Source: JAAURB01 sp049649525 (GTDB lineage: Bacteria > Cyanobacteriota > Cyanobacteriia > Cyanobacteriales > Microcoleaceae). From it: a DNA stretch of 64,000 nucleotides. The DNA lies in the NCBI GenBank assembly GCA_049649525.1, contig JBARZE010000006.1:62001-126000 (forward strand). Reading direction: 5' to 3'. Numbering within the stretch: the first letter of the stretch is position 1; each line of letters starts with the position of its first letter. This document shows, one piece after another, positions 63,649-64,000 of this stretch. The notes below the pieces were generated by a model, which was given only the letters and a program-made list of their open reading frames with translations, was not told the origin of the DNA and did not search any database. Made by a program: the position numbers and the translations under genes.

Positions 63649-64000
63649 TTAGCGGTCTAAGCAAGCTTCAATTGTGGCTACAACAGATTCTGATAAACTC
63701 GGTAAATCATAGCCGCCTTCTAATCCAAATAGAATTTTATTTGTAATGAGGAAACAATATTTTGTCAATAATCCATAGTCAGTCGGATGTAAATTAATAT
63801 TCGCTAAAGGATCATCTTTATTGGCATCATAACCCGCACTAACAATTAATAGATCGGGTTTAAAGTTTTGAAAAAAAGGAATGACATTTTGTTCAAATAA
63901 AGACTGATATAATTCGATGTTACTTCCCGGAAAAATTGGGAGATTTAAGACATTTTCATACAGTCCTTTTTCTGAAGCATCTCCTGTGCCGGGATAACAA
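63649..64000 (-). CDS. Histone deacetylase/acetoin-utilisation family protein, 5' end beyond the window
   Basis: The frame is open to the window edge, so only the C-terminal 116 residues are seen. They read CYPGTGDASEKGLYENVLNL, ...DLLIVSAGYDANKDDPLANINLHPTDYG, ...ILFGLEGGYDLPSLSESVVATI, then EACLDR and stop. PGTGD, SAGYDA with the metal-binding Asp and LEGGYD are signatures of the arginase-deacetylase fold shared by bacterial HDAC-like deacetylases. Bacterial members act on acetylated amines or proteins; substrate unknown. It lies 58 bases upstream of the broken yhdH on the same strand. Confidence 0.85.
   Translation of the reverse strand, partial: CYPGTGDASEKGLYENVLNLPIFPGSNIELYQSLFEQNVIPFFQNFKPDLLIVSAGYDANKDDPLANINLHPTDYGLLTKYCFLITNKILFGLEGGYDLPSLSESVVATIEACLDR

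Overview
The window looks like chromosomal DNA from a cyanobacterium, most likely a filamentous non-heterocystous (Oscillatoriales-type) one, though the genus cannot be fixed from sequence alone. Evidence: the circadian output kinase SasA, the phycobilin lyase CpcS, a class II fructose/sedoheptulose bisphosphatase followed by hemA, a TxlA/HCF164-type thioredoxin, a Zur-like Fur protein next to mutL, many cyanobacteria-restricted hypothetical families, and at least fifteen copies of the HIP1 octamer GCGATCGC. Base composition is moderately AT-rich. I see no rRNA, tRNA or CRISPR array.

Layout. 1-9.5 kb: end of an AAA-like/GGDEF protein, dacB, an HTH protein, a CcbP-like protein, a DUF2301 membrane protein, a fasciclin lipoprotein, and ldh-pyk (pyruvate metabolism). 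9.5-22 kb: pentapeptide-repeat protein, a membrane histidine kinase overlapping tail-to-tail with a betaine-type ABC permease/binding fusion, a DUF2079 membrane protein, sasA, txlA, a small secreted protein and a large hybrid kinase. 22-29 kb: a decayed CpcT/CpeT-like gene, a five-repeat peptidoglycan-binding protein, a PEP-CTERM protein, then a gene-poor stretch holding an eroded FBPase copy and a glycosyltransferase. 29-45 kb: glpX-hemA, an MscS channel, zur, mutL, a cNMP-binding kinase, carA, a broken VapC toxin with its antitoxin, ureC, a DUF3616 protein and cpcS. 44-52 kb: a TetR regulator with a transposase-like zinc ribbon facing a Rieske oxygenase, a decayed membrane-protein gene, hom, a solo TnpB and an HI0933-type flavoprotein. 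52-64 kb: a complete four-gene sugar/compatible-solute ABC importer (Ggt-like), two membrane glycosyltransferases, a secreted SGNH hydrolase with RTX repeats, a broken yhdH and the end of a histone-deacetylase-family gene.

How the parts fit. Three loci (betaine-type permease, MscS channel, Ggt-like importer) suggest osmotic acclimation. ldh and pyk suggest fermentative disposal of pyruvate. Four histidine kinases and one diguanylate-cyclase-like protein make the window rich in signalling. The most striking feature is gene decay: at least five degraded genes are visible, two carrying several in-frame nonsense codons in an otherwise readable frame. I did not find a convincing new multi-gene system. 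The best candidates for follow-up are the TetR-zinc-ribbon/Rieske pair with its palindrome, the eroded FBPase copy, and the solo TnpB.
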